A stretch of 64,000 nucleotides of DNA from an uncultured Collinsella sp. GTDB taxonomy: Bacteria; Actinomycetota; Coriobacteriia; Coriobacteriales; Coriobacteriaceae. A program made the translations under genes and the position numbers. Shown here piece after piece: positions 1-10,800 of the stretch (position 1 is its first letter; every line of letters begins with the position of its first letter). The stretch lies in the NCBI GenBank assembly GCA_959601045.1, contig CAUGNZ010000009.1, forward strand, positions 1 through 64,000. The letters run 5' to 3'. The notes below the pieces were generated by a model that was given only the letters and a program-made list of their open reading frames with translations, did no database searches and was not told the origin of the DNA.

Positions 1-101
1 GCTTTCCGTCTTGCGCAGGACTGTAGAGCAGCAAACTTAACCCCCGCCCCCAGCCCCGGAGACCCTCCCGGAGGGACCGAAAAATTTTTTCAAAAAAGTT
101 G

Positions 102-131
102 TTGCGCGCCGGACAGACTTCTGTGTATACT
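102..131 (+). promoter_or_regulatory. Putative promoter of tRNA-Asp
   Basis: A -35-like TTGCGC (102-107) and a -10-like TATACT (126-131) are separated by 18 bases. Transcription would start near 138, leaving a short leader before the tRNA. The 100 bases before it show no gene. Confidence 0.5.
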
Positions 132-177
132 AATCCCCGCAGCGCACGCGAGCGGAAACAAACGCGAACGTCTGCCT

Positions 178-255
<78 letters not shown>

Positions 256-263
256 ACGCAATT

Positions 264-291
264 AAAGCCACGTCTTCGGACGTGGCTTTTT
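264..291 (+). terminator. Rho-independent terminator after tRNA-Asp
   Basis: A stem of about 10 base pairs (AAGCCACGTC / GACGTGGCTT) with a TTCG tetraloop is followed by a T run. It starts 9 bases after the tRNA CCA end. Confidence 0.9.
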
Positions 292-425
292 GCGTTTGAT
301 GCACTTTGTTTCGATAGAACGATCGCCCTGGCGCATCTTCGCCCAGAATCCCCGCCCCTTCGGGAACGCAAGTAAAATCTAATAAGCATATCTGTCTAAA
401 CAACAGCTTTGTTGCGCAACACCTG

Positions 426-454
426 TTCAACGAAGCAGGGGGTTAGGTTATACT
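426..454 (+). promoter_or_regulatory. Putative promoter of the Rrf2 regulator gene
   Basis: TTCAAC (426-431) and TATACT (449-454) are separated by 17 bases. The region from 292 to 613 otherwise shows no convincing gene, so the regulator would have an untranslated leader of about 150 bases. Confidence 0.4.
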
Positions 455-613
455 AAATTGCACTGTGGGCCGCATCTGATGCATTTCGCTCCAAGCGCGG
501 CATTCAGTGGATATCCGATTTACCATTTGGATGTCCTGCGGTCATTTAGCGTCTCGACACAAGCTCGGCCCCGGAGCTCGTTCGAGCTGTTCGTATTCCT
601 TGAAAGGGGAAAA

Positions 614-1099
614 ATGGACATATCGAGGAAGACTGATTACGCCCTTCGTATGTTGGCGATGCTTGCCGAGGATCCGGAGCGTTTGCTTTCTGTTCGCACC
701 GCTGCCGAAGAGGTCAATGTCCCGTATTCGTTTGCCCGCTCGATTCAGCACGGTTTGGTCCAGGCCGGTATTGTGGAGAGCCTGCGTGGCGTCCACGGTG
801 GCATGCGTCTCAAGGTCAGTCCGGACGACGTTACCATTCGTCAGGTCGTCGAGGCCGTTCAGGGCCCTATGGTTATGAATGATTGCACCGCACCCGATGG
901 CGACTGTGCGCGCATGGGCACGTGCTGCTATCATCCCCTGTGGGCCGGAGCTCAAGCATTGATGCGCGACTACCTCGATTCCGTTTCGCTCGGCGACATC
1001 GTCGCTCACCGCCAGTTCCCGGCCGTCGATCCCAAGTTCGCCGACCGCGAAGCGTTTCCCGAGTACGCCACCTGTGCGTATACATGCCGGGAGGAATAG
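614..1099 (+). CDS. Rrf2 family transcriptional regulator, probably Fe-S binding
   Basis: This 161-residue protein has the Rrf2 layout: an N-terminal winged helix (residues 1-60, with the typical start MDISRKTDYALRML) and a wing motif RGVHGGM. It is followed by a cysteine cluster, Cys91-X6-Cys98-X5-Cys104 plus Cys105, similar to the ligands of NsrR/IscR-type sensors. It therefore probably senses iron-sulfur status, nitric oxide or redox stress. ATG 614 is preferred because GAAAGGGGA lies just upstream and the protein then begins at the family's usual residue; an in-frame upstream extension lacks a ribosome site. The MutY-like gene follows after 21 bases, so the two are probably co-transcribed. 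The regulated genes cannot be read from the sequence. Confidence 0.88.
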   Translation: MDISRKTDYALRMLAMLAEDPERLLSVRTAAEEVNVPYSFARSIQHGLVQAGIVESLRGVHGGMRLKVSPDDVTIRQVVEAVQGPMVMNDCTAPDGDCARMGTCCYHPLWAGAQALMRDYLDSVSLGDIVAHRQFPAVDPKFADREAFPEYATCAYTCREE

Positions 1100-1120
1100 C
1101 GCCGCATAAGGAGCATAGAT

Positions 1121-2026
1121 ATGATTCAGGACCCCTTTCGTTCGATGATTCGTTCGGAAGGGGTCCTGCGTTATCGCGACCTTCCGTGGCGCCGCACGCG
1201 CGATCCGTACATCATTTGGCTTTCCGAGGTCATGTTGCAGCAAACACAGGTGCCACGCGTGGAGACGCGTATGCCGGCGTGGCTCGATCGCTTTCCGACC
1301 GTGCAGGCGCTTGCCCAAGCCGCGCCTTCCGATGTTTTGGACGCTTGGCAGGGCATGGGCTACAACCGACGCGCTCTGGCGCTCCACAAGGCCGCTCAGC
1401 GCGTTGTGGAGGACTGGGACGGTGAGTTTCCGCGTGAGACGCGTGACTTGGTCGCTCTGCCTGGTATTGGCCCGGCAACGGCGCAAGGTATCCGGTCGTT
1501 TGCGTTTGATCTTCCGGGCGTGTATCTGGAGACCAACGTGCGCACGGTCTTTCTGCATCACTTCTTTCCCGATGTACCGGCTGTTCCCGACCGCGAGCTG
1601 GTGCCGCTGATTCAGGCGGCCTGTCCGGCGGTCCCCGGTGCGGCGACCGACGAGATCGCTCCCTTTGCCGTGCCGCTCGATGATGCCGACACGCCGCGCG
1701 CGTGGTATTACGCGTTGCTGGACTACGGCGCATATCTAAAAAAGACGTTGCCCAATCCGTCCAGGCGCTCGGCGGGCTATAGCCGTCAATCAAAGTTTGA
1801 GGGCTCACGTCGCCAAAAGCGCGCGCATATCGTGCGCATGTTGCTGGCAGCGCGCGATGGCCAACCGGCGGGGATTACGCTTGCTGATGCCGTGGTGGGC
1901 GTTAACGATATGGAAGCGGCGGCTGGGCGCGGGCCGGTCGAGCGCGAGCTTGTCGCGGGCATTCTGGCCGACCTGGAGCGTGAGGGCTTTTGCCGAGCCG
2001 AGGACGATCGTTGGTTGAGTGTGTAG
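1121..2026 (+). CDS. MutY-like HhH-GPD DNA glycosylase without Fe-S cluster
   Basis: This 301-residue base-excision-repair glycosylase resembles A/G-specific adenine glycosylase. It has LPWR and DPYIIWLSEVMLQQTQV near residues 21-44, including the catalytic-type Glu36, and a helix-hairpin-helix LPGIGPATA at 113-121. Two features are unusual. The four C-terminal cysteines that hold the 4Fe-4S cluster in classical MutY are absent; the region reads LKKTLPNPSRRSAGYSRQSK. The position of the catalytic Asp (LDGNV in E. coli) is Glu137 (LETNV). The C-terminal NUDIX-like domain is also missing and is replaced by about 70 residues resembling a winged helix. Adenine excision opposite 8-oxoguanine is likely but not certain. 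The start has AAGGAG 8 bases upstream. Confidence 0.82.
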   Translation: MIQDPFRSMIRSEGVLRYRDLPWRRTRDPYIIWLSEVMLQQTQVPRVETRMPAWLDRFPTVQALAQAAPSDVLDAWQGMGYNRRALALHKAAQRVVEDWDGEFPRETRDLVALPGIGPATAQGIRSFAFDLPGVYLETNVRTVFLHHFFPDVPAVPDRELVPLIQAACPAVPGAATDEIAPFAVPLDDADTPRAWYYALLDYGAYLKKTLPNPSRRSAGYSRQSKFEGSRRQKRAHIVRMLLAARDGQPAGITLADAVVGVNDMEAAAGRGPVERELVAGILADLEREGFCRAEDDRWLSV

Positions 2027-2140
2027 CCCGCTCAAATCTGAAGAACGGGATTGTAAGGTTTAAATTCTCGGCTTGAGGGCATCCTAAAGGCGAGGCCGCT
2101 CGAAGCCTACGGGCGGCATGCGTTGAAGGGAAGTACACCT

Positions 2141-2680
2141 ATGGATTTTGAGAACTCCCAAACCAAGAAGAACCTCGAGACCGCTTTTGCCGGTGAGTCC
2201 CAGGCACACACCAAGTATCGCTACTATGCATCCAAGGCCAAGAAGGACGGCTACGTTCAGATCTCGAACATCTTTGCCGAGACCGCAGGCAACGAGTCCG
2301 AGCACGCCAAACTGTGGTTTAAGTATCTGCACGACGGCGCCGTTCCGGGCACTCTGGACAACCTGCGCGACGCCGCCGCGGGCGAGAACTACGAGTGGAC
2401 CACGATGTATGACGAGTTTGCCAAGACCGCCGAGGAGGAGGGCTTTGTCGAGATCGCCGAGAAGTTCCGTGGTGTCGCCGCCGTCGAGAAGGCCCACGAG
2501 GAGCGCTACAACAAACTCGTCGAGCGCATCGAGTCGGGCGAGGTGTTTGAGCGCGAGGGCGTAAAGGTGTGGAAGTGCCTGAACTGCGGACATCTGCACG
2601 TTGGTGCCGAGGCACCTGAGGTGTGCCCGGTGTGTAACCACCCCAAGGCGTACTTTGAGGAGCAGGTGGTGAACTACTAG
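2141..2680 (+). CDS. Rubrerythrin
   Basis: This 179-residue cytoplasmic peroxide-reducing protein of anaerobes has the two expected parts. A ferritin-like diiron helical domain covers residues 1-135, with Glu19, the ExxH at 52-55 and Glu116-Glu120 as likely ligands. A rubredoxin-like knuckle at 146-165 has CLNC and CPVC (Cys146, 149, 162, 165). It would pass electrons from NADH/rubredoxin to hydrogen peroxide. The start is placed at ATG 2141 because GAAGGGA lies 9 bases upstream; the earlier in-frame start lacks a ribosome site. It stands alone, followed by a large inverted repeat and a terminator. Confidence 0.95.
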   Translation: MDFENSQTKKNLETAFAGESQAHTKYRYYASKAKKDGYVQISNIFAETAGNESEHAKLWFKYLHDGAVPGTLDNLRDAAAGENYEWTTMYDEFAKTAEEEGFVEIAEKFRGVAAVEKAHEERYNKLVERIESGEVFEREGVKVWKCLNCGHLHVGAEAPEVCPVCNHPKAYFEEQVVNY

Positions 2681-2700
2681 CGCTTGGCGCTGGCTGCTGC

Positions 2701-2798
2701 GGAGCGCAGGGCGGGAGGCCGGATCGCCTTCCCTCCCCGCTCACGGCTCCGCAGGGTCGCGTTGAGGGAAGGCGATCCGGCCTCCCGCCCTGCGCTCC
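2701..2798. repeat. Large perfect inverted repeat, 35-bp arms
   Basis: Arms 2701-2735 and 2764-2798 are exact reverse complements over 35 bases and are separated by a 28-base loop. The arms are GC-rich, with no T run directly after them. They lie 20 bases after the rubrerythrin stop and could form a very stable RNA hairpin or a cruciform. Confidence 0.93.
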
Positions 2799-2848
2799 GG
2801 CTTCGGGTCGTCGCGTGCTCGTTACTGAAAAGCTGATTAGAAGTTTGT

Positions 2849-2878
2849 GTGCCGCCCCTTTTGGGGCGGCACGTTTTT
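2849..2878 (+). terminator. Rho-independent terminator after rubrerythrin
   Basis: GTGCCGCCCC pairs with GGGGCGGCAC across a TTTT loop, followed by GTTTTT. The stretch 2879-3131 after it shows no convincing gene. Confidence 0.88.
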
Positions 2879-3131
2879 GTGTGGGGTCCCTGTCCCCACA
2901 ATTTTCGTCAAGCTTTTGGTTAGATTTTGGTCAGTTGGCGTAAGGGTGGAAGGCCAAAAGATTGTTGGCGAAAAAAGCTCAGAGAAAGTGCTGGTAGGGG
3001 AGTTGTTGAGGTTTTCGACAGCTTTTGTCAACAAGAAACTTTGCGGCTATTGCTACGGATTGCGTTGTCGCGGTCATGGCGGTGCGGGATGCTGGTCGTA
3101 AGCGTCGAATGCTCCGATTTTGGAGGCCAGC

Positions 3132-3566
3132 ATGGATCTGTTTCTTGAGACTCCGCAGCAACAAGCTGAGCGCATGCTGCGTCAGCAGCAACGACTCATG
3201 GAGATGCAAATGCAAGGGGCGGCAGCCCAGCCCTTTGCGCAAAATGTCGTGCCCGCTGCTGTACCTGCAGCTGTGCCCGGGTGTGAATCGGCTCCAGAGG
3301 CCTATTCCGTACAGCAAGATTCATATGCGCAGGAGCTCGCGTTCGATAAACGTCGTGCGCGTCACCGTCGCTGGGCCCAGCGCCTGCGTACGCTGGCGAT
3401 GATCGTGCTGATTCCGCTGGGGCTCGCGGCAATCTTCTTGGCTTCATATGCCCTCACGTGCATTCTCAACGGCGCCTCGCCCAATGAGGTACTTCAGCAC
3501 TTGGCAGCTCTCGGTCAGCGCTTGGGGGATGTCGCAGCAACCATCCGCGCCAGCTGGGAGAGCTAG
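3132..3566 (+). CDS. Hypothetical membrane-anchored protein
   Basis: This 144-residue protein is not recognised. The N-terminal 30 residues are Gln/Met-rich (QQQAERMLRQQQRLMEMQMQ) and probably helical, followed by an Ala/Pro/Val linker (31-60), a basic stretch (72-86, KRRARHRRWAQRLR) and one predicted membrane helix at about 87-111. The last 33 residues lie on the other side of the membrane. There is no signal-peptide cleavage motif, so it looks like a single-span protein with its N-terminus in the cytoplasm. ATG 3132 is chosen because GGAGG lies 5 bases upstream; an in-frame ATG 12 bases earlier overlaps that ribosome site. rmuC follows after 120 bases, but a functional link is not evident. 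Confidence 0.7.
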   Translation: MDLFLETPQQQAERMLRQQQRLMEMQMQGAAAQPFAQNVVPAAVPAAVPGCESAPEAYSVQQDSYAQELAFDKRRARHRRWAQRLRTLAMIVLIPLGLAAIFLASYALTCILNGASPNEVLQHLAALGQRLGDVAATIRASWES

Positions 3567-3689
3567 CGGACCAGCACCCATAGCGCAAGGGTAACTTGTC
3601 TGTGCTCGATTGGACATGAGCTGCGTTTGACAGGGTAAGATTAATCACGGTTTTGATTGGTGCTCGTTTGGGTTTGTTGGGCGGAGTCT

Positions 3690-5045
3690 ATGTCTGCTAT
3701 TGATATTGCGCTTGTTGTGATTGCCTTGGTGGCGGTGGGAGTTGCTGCGGTCTGCGCCCTGCAGCTTAAGGGCCTTCGTGCCGAGTTGCGAGAGCGTGGC
3801 GGCAACGAAGCGGAAACGCTCGCGGCACTCGAGCAGGCCAACAGCGCGCTCGATGCCCTCAACGTCGCGCTGACAGAAACCCGCCGCACGGCAAACGCCA
3901 TCGCGCAGCAGCAGACGACCGATGCGGCCGTGGAGCAGCAACGCTACCTGACCATCGCGCGAGAGTTCTCGCAGGCCGGCGACCGTATGGATGACCTGCG
4001 CCGCGAGACGGCCCAACAGCTCGGCGCCAACCGCGAGGGCATCGAGCATCGCCTGGACAAGGTGCGCGAGACGGTCGATGCCCAGCTGGGCGCCATCCGC
4101 AAAGACAACAACGTGCAGCTCGATCAGATGCGTGCGACGGTGGACGAGAAGCTCTCTCGCACGCTCAACGACCGACTGTCGGCATCGTTTAAGCAGGTGA
4201 GCGACCAGCTCGAGGCCGTGTACAAGGGTCTGGGCGATATGCAATCTATCGCCACCGGCGTGGGCGACCTTAAGCGCGTGCTGGGCAACGTCAAGGCGCG
4301 TGGCATTTTGGGCGAGGTGCAGCTGGGTGCAATCCTGGCGGACATCCTCACACCCGACCAGTATCTGGAAAACGTCGCCACCAAGCCCGGCGCCTCGGAG
4401 CGCGTTGAGTTTGCCGTCAAGCTGCCGGTGGACGAGGGCGATCCCGTGCTGCTGCCGATCGACTCCAAGTTTCCGGGCGACGCGTACGAGCACCTGCTCG
4501 ACGCGCAGGAGTCGGGCGATGCGGAGGCCGTGGCGGCTGCGCGCAAGACGCTCGACACCATGGTCAAGCGCGAGGCTAAAGACATCTGCGAAAAGTACCT
4601 GAGTGTGCCGACAACGACCAACTTTGGCATCATGTTCGTGCCGTTTGAGGGACTGTACGCCGAGGTCGTCAGCCGCCCCGGGCTTATCGAGACCCTGGGC
4701 CGCGACTATCACGTCAACGTAGCCGGTCCCAGCACCATGGCCGCCATTCTCAACAGCCTGCAGATGAGCTACCAGACGTTTAGGCTGCAAAAACGTACCG
4801 ACGACGTACTGCGCGTGCTCTCCGCCGTCAAGGCTGAGCTGCCGCGCTATCAGGCGGCGCTGCGCCGCGCCCAGCAGCAGATCGAGACCGCGGGCAAAAC
4901 GGTCGAGGGCATCATCACCACGCGCACCAACGTCATGGAGCGCAAGCTCAAGGACATCGACGCGCTGGAAGACGCGCGGGAGGCCGACGAGATTTTGGGC
5001 TTGGAGTCCGCGGACCTTCCCACAGACCAAGAAGACGAGGACTAA
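3690..5045 (+). CDS. rmuC: DNA recombination protein RmuC
   Basis: This 451-residue protein has the RmuC architecture: an N-terminal membrane helix (about 5-24, IDIALVVIALVAVGVAAVCAL), a long coiled coil (30-190) and the conserved nuclease-like RmuC domain (about 190-400). Recognisable family stretches include GILGEVQLG, LPIDSKFPGDAYEHL and FVPFEGLYAEV. In E. coli RmuC limits sequence inversions between short inverted repeats, which is notable given how many inverted repeats this window contains. ATG 3690 is used because GCGGAG precedes it and the membrane helix then begins at the N-terminus; an upstream in-frame start has no ribosome site. A terminator follows. Confidence 0.92.
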   Translation: MSAIDIALVVIALVAVGVAAVCALQLKGLRAELRERGGNEAETLAALEQANSALDALNVALTETRRTANAIAQQQTTDAAVEQQRYLTIAREFSQAGDRMDDLRRETAQQLGANREGIEHRLDKVRETVDAQLGAIRKDNNVQLDQMRATVDEKLSRTLNDRLSASFKQVSDQLEAVYKGLGDMQSIATGVGDLKRVLGNVKARGILGEVQLGAILADILTPDQYLENVATKPGASERVEFAVKLPVDEGDPVLLPIDSKFPGDAYEHLLDAQESGDAEAVAAARKTLDTMVKREAKDICEKYLSVPTTTNFGIMFVPFEGLYAEVVSRPGLIETLGRDYHVNVAGPSTMAAILNSLQMSYQTFRLQKRTDDVLRVLSAVKAELPRYQAALRRAQQQIETAGKTVEGIITTRTNVMERKLKDIDALEDAREADEILGLESADLPTDQEDED

Positions 5046-5056
5046 TTGCAACAAGA

Positions 5057-5098
5057 CGGTGGGGCACCGGCGCAAACGCGGGCGCCCCACCGCTTTTC
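5057..5098 (+). terminator. Rho-independent terminator after rmuC
   Basis: CGGTGGGGC (5057-5065) pairs with GCCCCACCG (5083-5091), followed by CTTTTCG. It sits 12 bases after the rmuC stop. Confidence 0.8.
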
Positions 5099-5171
5099 GT
5101 ATCGCACTGTCTGAAGCGTGCTCCAATGTGCAACAATGGCGTTTCGCCCTGTCAGACGCGAAAGGAAGCCC

Positions 5172-6974
<1,803 letters not shown>

Positions 6975-7037
6975 GCGTCTCGGACGTGGGACAATTGTGC
7001 CCATAGGTTTGTTGTGCCGTTGAGCCAAGGAGTCGTT

Positions 7038-7703
7038 ATGCCACGCGAGACCAATGCTGCCAAACGCGAGCGCGCCGTTGAGGTGTGCGAGCGCCTCAAC
7101 CGTCGCTATGGCCCGGTCGAGTGTTTTTTGGACCACGAGAATCCCTTTAGGCTGCTCATCGCGGTGCTGCTCTCAGCGCAGACGACCGACGCGCAGGTCA
7201 ACAAGGTGACGCCGAAGCTGTTTTCCCAGTGGCCCACGCCCGAGGCTATGGCGGGGGCAAGCGTGGCCGATGTGGCCGATACCATCAAGTCGCTTGGCTT
7301 TTATAAGAGTAAGGCCAAGCACGCCGTGGAGGCCGCGCAGATGATCGTTGCCGATTACGGCGGCGAGGTACCGGCCGACATGAAGGAGCTCGTCAAGCTG
7401 CCGGGCGTGGGGCGCAAGACGGCGAACATCGTACTCAACGTGGGGTACGGCATCGTGGAAGGCATCGCAGTGGATACGCACGTCAACCGCATTGCGCACC
7501 GCCTGATGCTGAGTCCCAAGACGCATGCCAAGGAGCCGCTCAAGACCGAGCAGGATCTGCTCAAGATTTTGCCGCACGAGTATTGGGAGTCGGTCAACCA
7601 TCAGTGGATCACCTTCGGTCGCGAGATCTGCGATGCCCGCAAACCCAAGTGCGACGAGTGTCCGCTGGCAGATTTGTGCCCCAGCGTGCGCGTAGCGGGG
7701 TAG
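7038..7703 (+). CDS. nth: Endonuclease III
   Basis: This 221-residue bifunctional DNA glycosylase/AP lyase removes oxidised pyrimidines. The helix-hairpin-helix LPGVGRKTANIVL carries the Schiff-base Lys127, Asp146 is the catalytic acid (VDTHVNR), and the C-terminal 4Fe-4S ligands are Cys198-X6-Cys205-X2-Cys208-X5-Cys214, the classical spacing. This contrasts with the MutY-like gene at 1121, which has lost its cluster. ATG 7038 has AAGGAG 7 bases upstream. It sits just ahead of mfd, giving a run of DNA repair genes. Confidence 0.96.
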   Translation: MPRETNAAKRERAVEVCERLNRRYGPVECFLDHENPFRLLIAVLLSAQTTDAQVNKVTPKLFSQWPTPEAMAGASVADVADTIKSLGFYKSKAKHAVEAAQMIVADYGGEVPADMKELVKLPGVGRKTANIVLNVGYGIVEGIAVDTHVNRIAHRLMLSPKTHAKEPLKTEQDLLKILPHEYWESVNHQWITFGREICDARKPKCDECPLADLCPSVRVAG

Positions 7704-7808
7704 GGCGGAATGCATCTTCGTCTGGCGTTTTTTGCAGGGCCGGGTTTGCCCTTGAGCAGGAGTCCTCTCCATGCGCTACCATGACAAACAATGATCTTTG
7801 ACGTACGA

Positions 7809-7836
7809 CCCGCCGAGCTTGCCCCGGCGGGCTTTT
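7809..7836 (+). terminator. Hairpin terminator between nth and mfd
   Basis: CCCGCCG (7809-7815) pairs with CGGCGGG (7825-7831), followed by CTTTTGG. The T run is short, so termination may be partial. Confidence 0.55.
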
Positions 7837-7861
7837 GGCGTTGCGATGCCGGAGGAACAGC

Positions 7862-10800
7862 ATGCTCATTCACCGTATAGCCGCGCAGCTCTACACTGCC
7901 GAGGCCTTGCAGACTGTCGAGACCGGACTCGATGCTGGCGAGGACGTGACGCTGGCTGTGTCGCAGTCGGGCCGCACGCTTATGGCGGCAGCCCAGTTTG
8001 CGCGCCGTCCGCGCCCCACGGTCTACATTGTGAGCGGCGAGGACGCGGCCGATCGCGCCGCGCGCAGCCTTGCCGCTTACGTGGGCCTGGCACATGTGTG
8101 CCGTTTCCCCGAGCGCAAGGACTATCCGTGGCGCGAACAGGCGCCCGACGACGCCGTGGTGGCGCAGCGCTGCGAGGCTCTGGGGCGCATCGTGCGCGGG
8201 GATAACTGCATTATGGTCGCCTCAGCCCGTGCGTTGCTGCGCTGCGTGCCGCCGGTCGAGAGTCGCTATTGGGAGTCCACCACTTTTGCGGTGGGCGAGG
8301 AGATTCCCTTTGACGAGGTGCCGCAGCGTCTGGTGGGCATGGGCTACACCAATGCCGGCGCCGCCGACGCGCCCGGTCTGTTCCGTGTGCACGGTGACAC
8401 CGTCGAGGTATTCCCCGCGCAGGAGAAGGCGCCCGTGCGCATCGAGTTCTTCGGCGACGAGATCGACCGCATCCGCCGCATGGTGAGCTCCACGGGCCAA
8501 ACCATCGGCAACGAGGACAGTATCGAGATCTTCCCGTGTCGCGAGCTGGCGCTTACCGACGATGCCGTCCACAACATGCACGTGGCGCTCTACCGCGCAA
8601 GCCAGAGCGACAGCAAACTGGCGGCGCTGCTCGAGATGGTGGATGCACGCATCGTCACGCCCGAGCTCGACCGCTTTTTGCCGGTGACGTACGGCCAGAC
8701 CGTGAGCCCGCTGGCGCACGTGAGCGGCAAGGCGCTCGTGGTCCTGTCCGAGCCGCGCTCGCTGTTCGACGACTGCCTGCGCGCCTACGAGGATATCGAG
8801 GCGCGTGCCGGCGAGGCGGGGATTGACCGCCTGGATGGCCTGTATGTACGTGCCCAGCAGCTCGATTTTGGTGCTCAGCAGCGCCTGAACTATGTGAGCC
8901 TGATTCGCGCCGGCGGCGCGGTTACGGCAGAGCTCAAGATTGAGCAGCCGGCCATTGCGGGTTCGGACAACCGCTTTATGACGCGCGTTCAGGAAGTCGT
9001 GGGCAAGCGTTACGCCTGCGTGTTTGCCATTCCCGATCGCGGTGCGCGCGAGTCGATGGAGCTCACCTTTGGCGACGAGGGCATTACCTTTGAGGAATCG
9101 CTGACGGCAGCGCCCGAAAACGCCGGCGTTATCGGCGACCACGTGCGCGTGGCAGCGGCAGATTCTGCCGATCGTGCTGCCCGCCAGGATGCTCATGCTG
9201 CAATTCGCGAGCGCCGCGCCGACGCGCTCAACGCTCGCTCGCTCGAGGCGGGCGCCGCCCAGGCAGCCGCCGGCGCCGCCGTGCCCACTATCTCGCGCGG
9301 ACGCGTGACCTTTGTCGATGCCGCCCTGCCGCAGGGCGTGGTGGTGCCCGATGCCAACCTGGCCGTGTTCTCGATCGCCGACCTCAACGCCCGCATGGAC
9401 GCCAACCGCGCGCGCAGCCGTCGCAAGGTGGACATTACGCAGATCACGTTCCCGTTTAAGCCGGGCGACTACGTGGTGCACGCTACCCACGGCATCGCAC
9501 TCTTTAGTGAGATCGCGCGCCAGGAAGTGGGCGGCAAGGAGCGCGACTACTTTTTGCTGGAATACGCCGATGGCGACAAGCTCTACGTGCCGCTGGAGCA
9601 GGTCGACCGCATCACGCGCTATGTTGGCCCCGACGGCGACAAGCCGCGTCTGACCAGGCTCAACACCGCCGACTGGACGCGTGCCACGAACAAGGCGCGC
9701 AAGAACGCCAAAAAGCTGGCGTTTGACCTGGTCGATCTGTATACGCGCCGCTCGTCGATTACCGGTATCGCCTGTCCGCCCGATACGCCCGAGCAGATCG
9801 AGATGGAGGAGAGCTTCCCCTACGACGAGACGCGCGACCAGCTGGAAGCTATCGCCGACATCAAGGCCGACATGGAGGCGCCCAAGCCCATGGACCGCCT
9901 GCTGTGCGGCGACGTGGGTTTTGGCAAGACTGAGGTCGCCCTGCGCGCGGCGTTTAAGTGCGTGGACTCCGGCCGCCAAGTCATGGTGCTCTGCCCCACG
10001 ACCATTCTGGCCCAGCAGCACTACGAGACGTTCTTTGAGCGCTTTGCCCCGTTTGGCCTTGAGGTCGAGGTGCTCAGCCGTTTCCGCACGCCGGCGCAGC
10101 AAAAGCGCGCGCTCAAGGCGTTTGCCGAGGGCACGATCGACGTGCTCATCGGCACGCACCGTCTGCTTTCGGCCGATGTGAACCCCAAGAACCTGGGCCT
10201 GGTGATTATCGACGAGGAACAGCGCTTTGGTGTGCAGCACAAGGAGCAGCTCAAGAACTTGCGCGAGCAGATTGACGTGCTCACGCTTTCGGCAACGCCT
10301 ATTCCGCGAACCATGCAGATGGCCACGAGCGGCGTGCGCGACATGAGCCTAATCACCACGCCGCCGACCGGGCGTCGTCCCGTGATCGTGCACGTGGGGG
10401 AGTACGACCCCGACGTGGTAAGCGCGGCGATTCGCCTGGAGGTGGGCCGCGGCGGCCAGGTGTACTACGTGTCCAACCGCGTCAAGACCATCGACGACGC
10501 CGTGGCGCGCGTGCACGAGGCCGCGCCCGAGGCGCGCGTGGGCGTGGCGCACGGCAAGATGAGTCCGCGCGAGGTCGAGGACGTGATGATCGAGTTCGCG
10601 ACCAAAAAGATCGACGTGCTCATCGCCACGACCATCGTGGAGAGCGGTATCGACAACGCGACCGCCAACACGCTGATCATCGAGGACTCGCAGCGCCTGG
10701 GCCTGGCGCAGCTCTACCAGCTCAAGGGTCGTGTGGGTCGCTCTGCCACGCAGGCCTACGCGTACTTTATGTTCCCGGGCGAGCTGCCACTCACCGAGGA

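Noticed and set aside
2847..3148. Small open frames in the gap before 3132
   Set aside because: They overlap the terminator at 2849, have no ribosome site and no protein-like composition.
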